From: Hydrogenophaga flava NBRC 102514
GTDB taxonomy: Bacteria; Pseudomonadota; Gammaproteobacteria; Burkholderiales; Burkholderiaceae_C
DNA: 64,000 nt
Reading direction: 5' to 3'
Assembly: GCF_001571145.1 (NCBI RefSeq)
Contig: NZ_BCTF01000001.1
Location: forward strand, 1-64,000
The position numbers and the translations under genes were made by a program. This document shows, piece by piece, positions 61,999-64,000 of this stretch (within the stretch, counting starts at the first letter, position 1; every line of letters begins with the position of its first letter). The notes beneath the pieces were generated by a model. That model did no database searches, was not told the origin of the DNA, and saw nothing but the letters and a program-made list of their open reading frames with translations.

Positions 61999-63375
61999 CT
62001 AAATCATCCGCCGGATCTTGCGGTGCCGCCACACCCCTGCGTAGTACGCGCTCTGCAGCACCAGCATGGTCACATAGGCCACCGGGAAGGCGATCCAGAT
62101 GCCCTCCAGACCGAGGCGTGCATCCAGTGCATACGCCACCGGCAGCTGCACGCCCAGGATGCAGAACACCGAGATCGCCATCGGCACCAGCACGTCGCCG
62201 CTGGCGCGCATGATGCCGCCGATCACCGCCTGGAAGCCGAACACCAGGATGCTCCAGAGCATCAGGTGCAGCAGGTGCTGGGCCTGCGCATGAACGCTGT
62301 CCTGCGTGAGAAACAGGCCCAGTGCCCAGCTGGAGACGGCATAGCCCAGCAGCACCAGGCCGCCGGTGAGCGCGGCGTTCAGGCCCAGCCCGGTCTTCAG
62401 GATGGCCCCCAGGCGCTCGGTGCGCCCCGCGCCAATGGTCTGCGCGGCCAGGATGGACGCGGTGATGGCGATGGAGAGCGCCGGGAACTGCACATAGTTG
62501 ACGATCTGCGTCACCGCTCCGTAGGCCGCCGTGGCCTGCGAGCCGTGGCCATTGACCAGCGCCAGGATCACCAGCTCCGACAGCGAAATCACCACCATCT
62601 GCAGACCCGTGGGCAGGCCGATGCGCATGACCTTGCCCAGGATGGCCCGGTCCAGCTTCAGCGCATGCAGCAGCTCGCGATCGGGCGCCAGCACGTGGTT
62701 CAGCCGCCGAAGGCGCAGCGTCAGGAACGTCAGGGCCGCCAGCTGCGACACGAAACCGGCCAGCGCCGCGCTGCGAATGCCCAGCGGCGGCAGGCCGATC
62801 CAGCCCTTGATCAGCAGCGGGGTCAGCGCCAGGCCGACCGTGGTCGAGATGAGCAGGGCCAGCAGCGGGGAGACGGTGTCGCTGACGCCGCGCAGCAGTT
62901 GCGTGAGCAGGATGAACACCAGCAGCAGCGGCATGAACAGCATCATCATGCGGGCGTAGGCCACCGCGTCGTCCAGCACGTCGGCCGGCGTGCCCAGCGC
63001 CACCATGGCCTCGCGCGCGAACACCGTGCCCACCATCGCGGTAACCAGGCCGATCAGAACGCCCAGCGTGATCGCCGTGCCCGCGATGGCCTTGACCTTG
63101 TGCGGCTCGCGCGCCCCCCAGGCCTGACCGATCAAGACCGAGGCACCCGTGCCCAGGCCGATGATCAGCGAGATGAAGAAGAAGACGATCGGGAACATGC
63201 CCGATACGGCCGCCAGCGCATGGGTGCCCAGCATCTGGCCGATGTAGATGCCGTTGAGCGTGCCCGAGAGGCCCTGCAGAATGTTCGACAGCACCATGGG
63301 CACGAGGAACAGCAGGTAGATGCGCCACAGGGGTTTGGTGGCCGGCGGATGGGAGGGGTCTAAAGTCTGGGACAT
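61999..63375 (-). CDS. MATE-family multidrug/toxin exporter
   Basis: The 458-residue protein has about twelve membrane helices in two repeats typical of MATE antiporters (first helix LWRIYLLFLVPMVLSNILQGLSG; second-half SELVILALVNGHGSQATAAYG). Such proteins expel cationic drugs or metabolites using Na+ or H+. The start codon lies 6 bases from a perfect 18-bp tandem repeat, implying control by a dedicated regulator not encoded here. Confidence 0.9.
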   Translation of the reverse strand: MSQTLDPSHPPATKPLWRIYLLFLVPMVLSNILQGLSGTLNGIYIGQMLGTHALAAVSGMFPIVFFFISLIIGLGTGASVLIGQAWGAREPHKVKAIAGTAITLGVLIGLVTAMVGTVFAREAMVALGTPADVLDDAVAYARMMMLFMPLLLVFILLTQLLRGVSDTVSPLLALLISTTVGLALTPLLIKGWIGLPPLGIRSAALAGFVSQLAALTFLTLRLRRLNHVLAPDRELLHALKLDRAILGKVMRIGLPTGLQMVVISLSELVILALVNGHGSQATAAYGAVTQIVNYVQFPALSIAITASILAAQTIGAGRTERLGAILKTGLGLNAALTGGLVLLGYAVSSWALGLFLTQDSVHAQAQHLLHLMLWSILVFGFQAVIGGIMRASGDVLVPMAISVFCILGVQLPVAYALDARLGLEGIWIAFPVAYVTMLVLQSAYYAGVWRHRKIRRMI

Positions 63376-63381
63376 GGCGTG

Positions 63382-63417
63382 TTTTATCCGGGTAAATTAT
63401 TTTATCCGGGTAAATTA
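63382..63417. repeat. Two perfect tandem 18-bp repeats, probable operator
   Basis: TTTTATCCGGGTAAATTA occurs at 63382-63399 and again at 63400-63417. Each unit is an imperfect palindrome (TTTA-CCGG-TAAA core with two mismatched positions). It sits between the divergent MATE gene and the FAD oxidoreductase gene, 6 bases from the MATE start codon. Confidence 0.7.
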
Positions 63418-63494
63418 GGTGACAGCGTTTCTGGTTGGGCGCCCAGCGACAATAACGGCCTTCGCTGCTTGATGAACACAAGCCCCACGAGACC

Positions 63495-64000
63495 ATGATC
63501 CGCATCGCCGAACTCAAACTGCCCCTGGCCGAGGTGCCCGCCGAGCACCGCCGCGCCGCCGACGCCCCCACCGAAACCGACGAAGACCGCGTGCCGCCGC
63601 CGCACCCGGTGGCCGCCCTCACCCGCCTGGCCGCCCAGGCGCTGCAGGTGGCGCCCGAGGCCATCGCCACTCTGTCGGTGTTCAAGCGCAGCTTCGACGC
63701 GCGCAAGGCCGACCTGCTGGCGGTCTACATCGTGGACGTGGCGCTGGCCGACACGTCGCTGGAGCCGCGCCTGCTGGCGCAGCACGAGAAGAACCCGCAC
63801 ATCCTGCCCACGCCCGACATGGCCTGGCACCCACCCGGCCATGCGCCGGCCGGCTGGCCCGCCGATGAGGCCGATCGGCCGGTGGTGATCGGTCTGGGCC
63901 CCTGCGGCCTGTTCACCGCGCTGGCGCTGGCGCAGATGGGTCTGAAGCCCATCGTGCTCGAACGCGGCAAGCCGGTGCGCGAGCGCACCAAGGACACCTG
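63495..64000 (+). CDS. FAD-dependent oxidoreductase (COG2509-like), N-terminal part
   Basis: The gene runs off the right edge; 168 codons are visible. The first 110 residues form the extra N-terminal domain of the COG2509 family (PHPVAALTRLAAQALQVAPEAIATLS, FKRSFDARK). A dinucleotide-binding motif follows: VVIGLGPCGLFTALALAQMG, then VLERG. These flavoproteins have no settled substrate. ATG at 63495 gives a sensible N-terminus. It is divergent from the MATE exporter across the tandem repeat. Confidence 0.85.
   Translation, partial: MIRIAELKLPLAEVPAEHRRAADAPTETDEDRVPPPHPVAALTRLAAQALQVAPEAIATLSVFKRSFDARKADLLAVYIVDVALADTSLEPRLLAQHEKNPHILPTPDMAWHPPGHAPAGWPADEADRPVVIGLGPCGLFTALALAQMGLKPIVLERGKPVRERTKDT

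Overview
The window is bacterial chromosome from a high-GC betaproteobacterium, almost certainly Burkholderiales, family Comamonadaceae; Hydrogenophaga or a close relative is my best guess. The guess rests on protein style, a complete dcw cluster, a DksA with a long Lys/Ala/Pro-rich N-terminus, and an accessory repeat I associate with this family. No tRNA, 16S/23S/5S rRNA, insertion sequence, prophage or CRISPR array was seen. The one stable RNA gene is rnpB.

Layout. 1-9300: tail of a histone H1-like protein; a PfkB-type sugar/nucleoside kinase; a zinc-ribbon/DUF3426 gene split by an in-frame amber codon; prmA-accC-accB; a TlpA-like thioredoxin; mpl; and several genes of unknown function. 9400-10710: aroG behind an aromatic leader peptide and terminator, a textbook attenuator. 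10839-21200: tldD, a beta-hydroxyacid dehydrogenase, rodA, a YqiA-like esterase, an RNase II-family exonuclease, a TonB-like protein, mtgA, plsC, cdsA, ruvC and a 58-residue membrane protein. 21220-39692 (minus strand): the full division and cell-wall cluster mraZ-rsmH-ftsL-ftsI-murE-murF-mraY-murD-ftsW-murG-murC-ddlB-ftsQ-ftsA-ftsZ-lpxC, mostly with 1-4 base overlaps and with a MraZ operator upstream. 40016-41893: hslVU. 42040-50740: a STAS-domain protein, dksA, a CobW/COG0523 GTPase, rlmI, a DsrE protein and dapF-DUF484-xerC. 50841-56503: an operator palindrome, then a polyamine-type ABC importer, a GntR regulator and a hydantoin/Asp-Glu racemase-like protein in one operon. 56556-59085: a Nudix/metallo-beta-lactamase fusion and a metallophosphoesterase. 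59111-61477: a two-gene RNA-repair cassette (RNA ligase plus HD-polynucleotide kinase) behind a structured leader. 61518-64000: rnpB, a MATE exporter with an 18-bp tandem operator-like repeat, and the start of an FAD-dependent oxidoreductase.

How the genes work together. The centre of the window builds and divides the cell wall: Mur enzymes, MraY/MurG, FtsI/FtsW, FtsQ/L/A/Z, and also Mpl (recycling), MtgA and RodA elsewhere. Lipid synthesis is represented by accBC, plsC, cdsA and lpxC. The accessory parts are the RNA-repair pair, the GntR-controlled transporter operon and the MATE locus. Across the window many genes without a Shine-Dalgarno sequence carry a TANAAT/GATAAT/GACAAT box ending 6-7 bases before the start codon, which points to leaderless transcripts.
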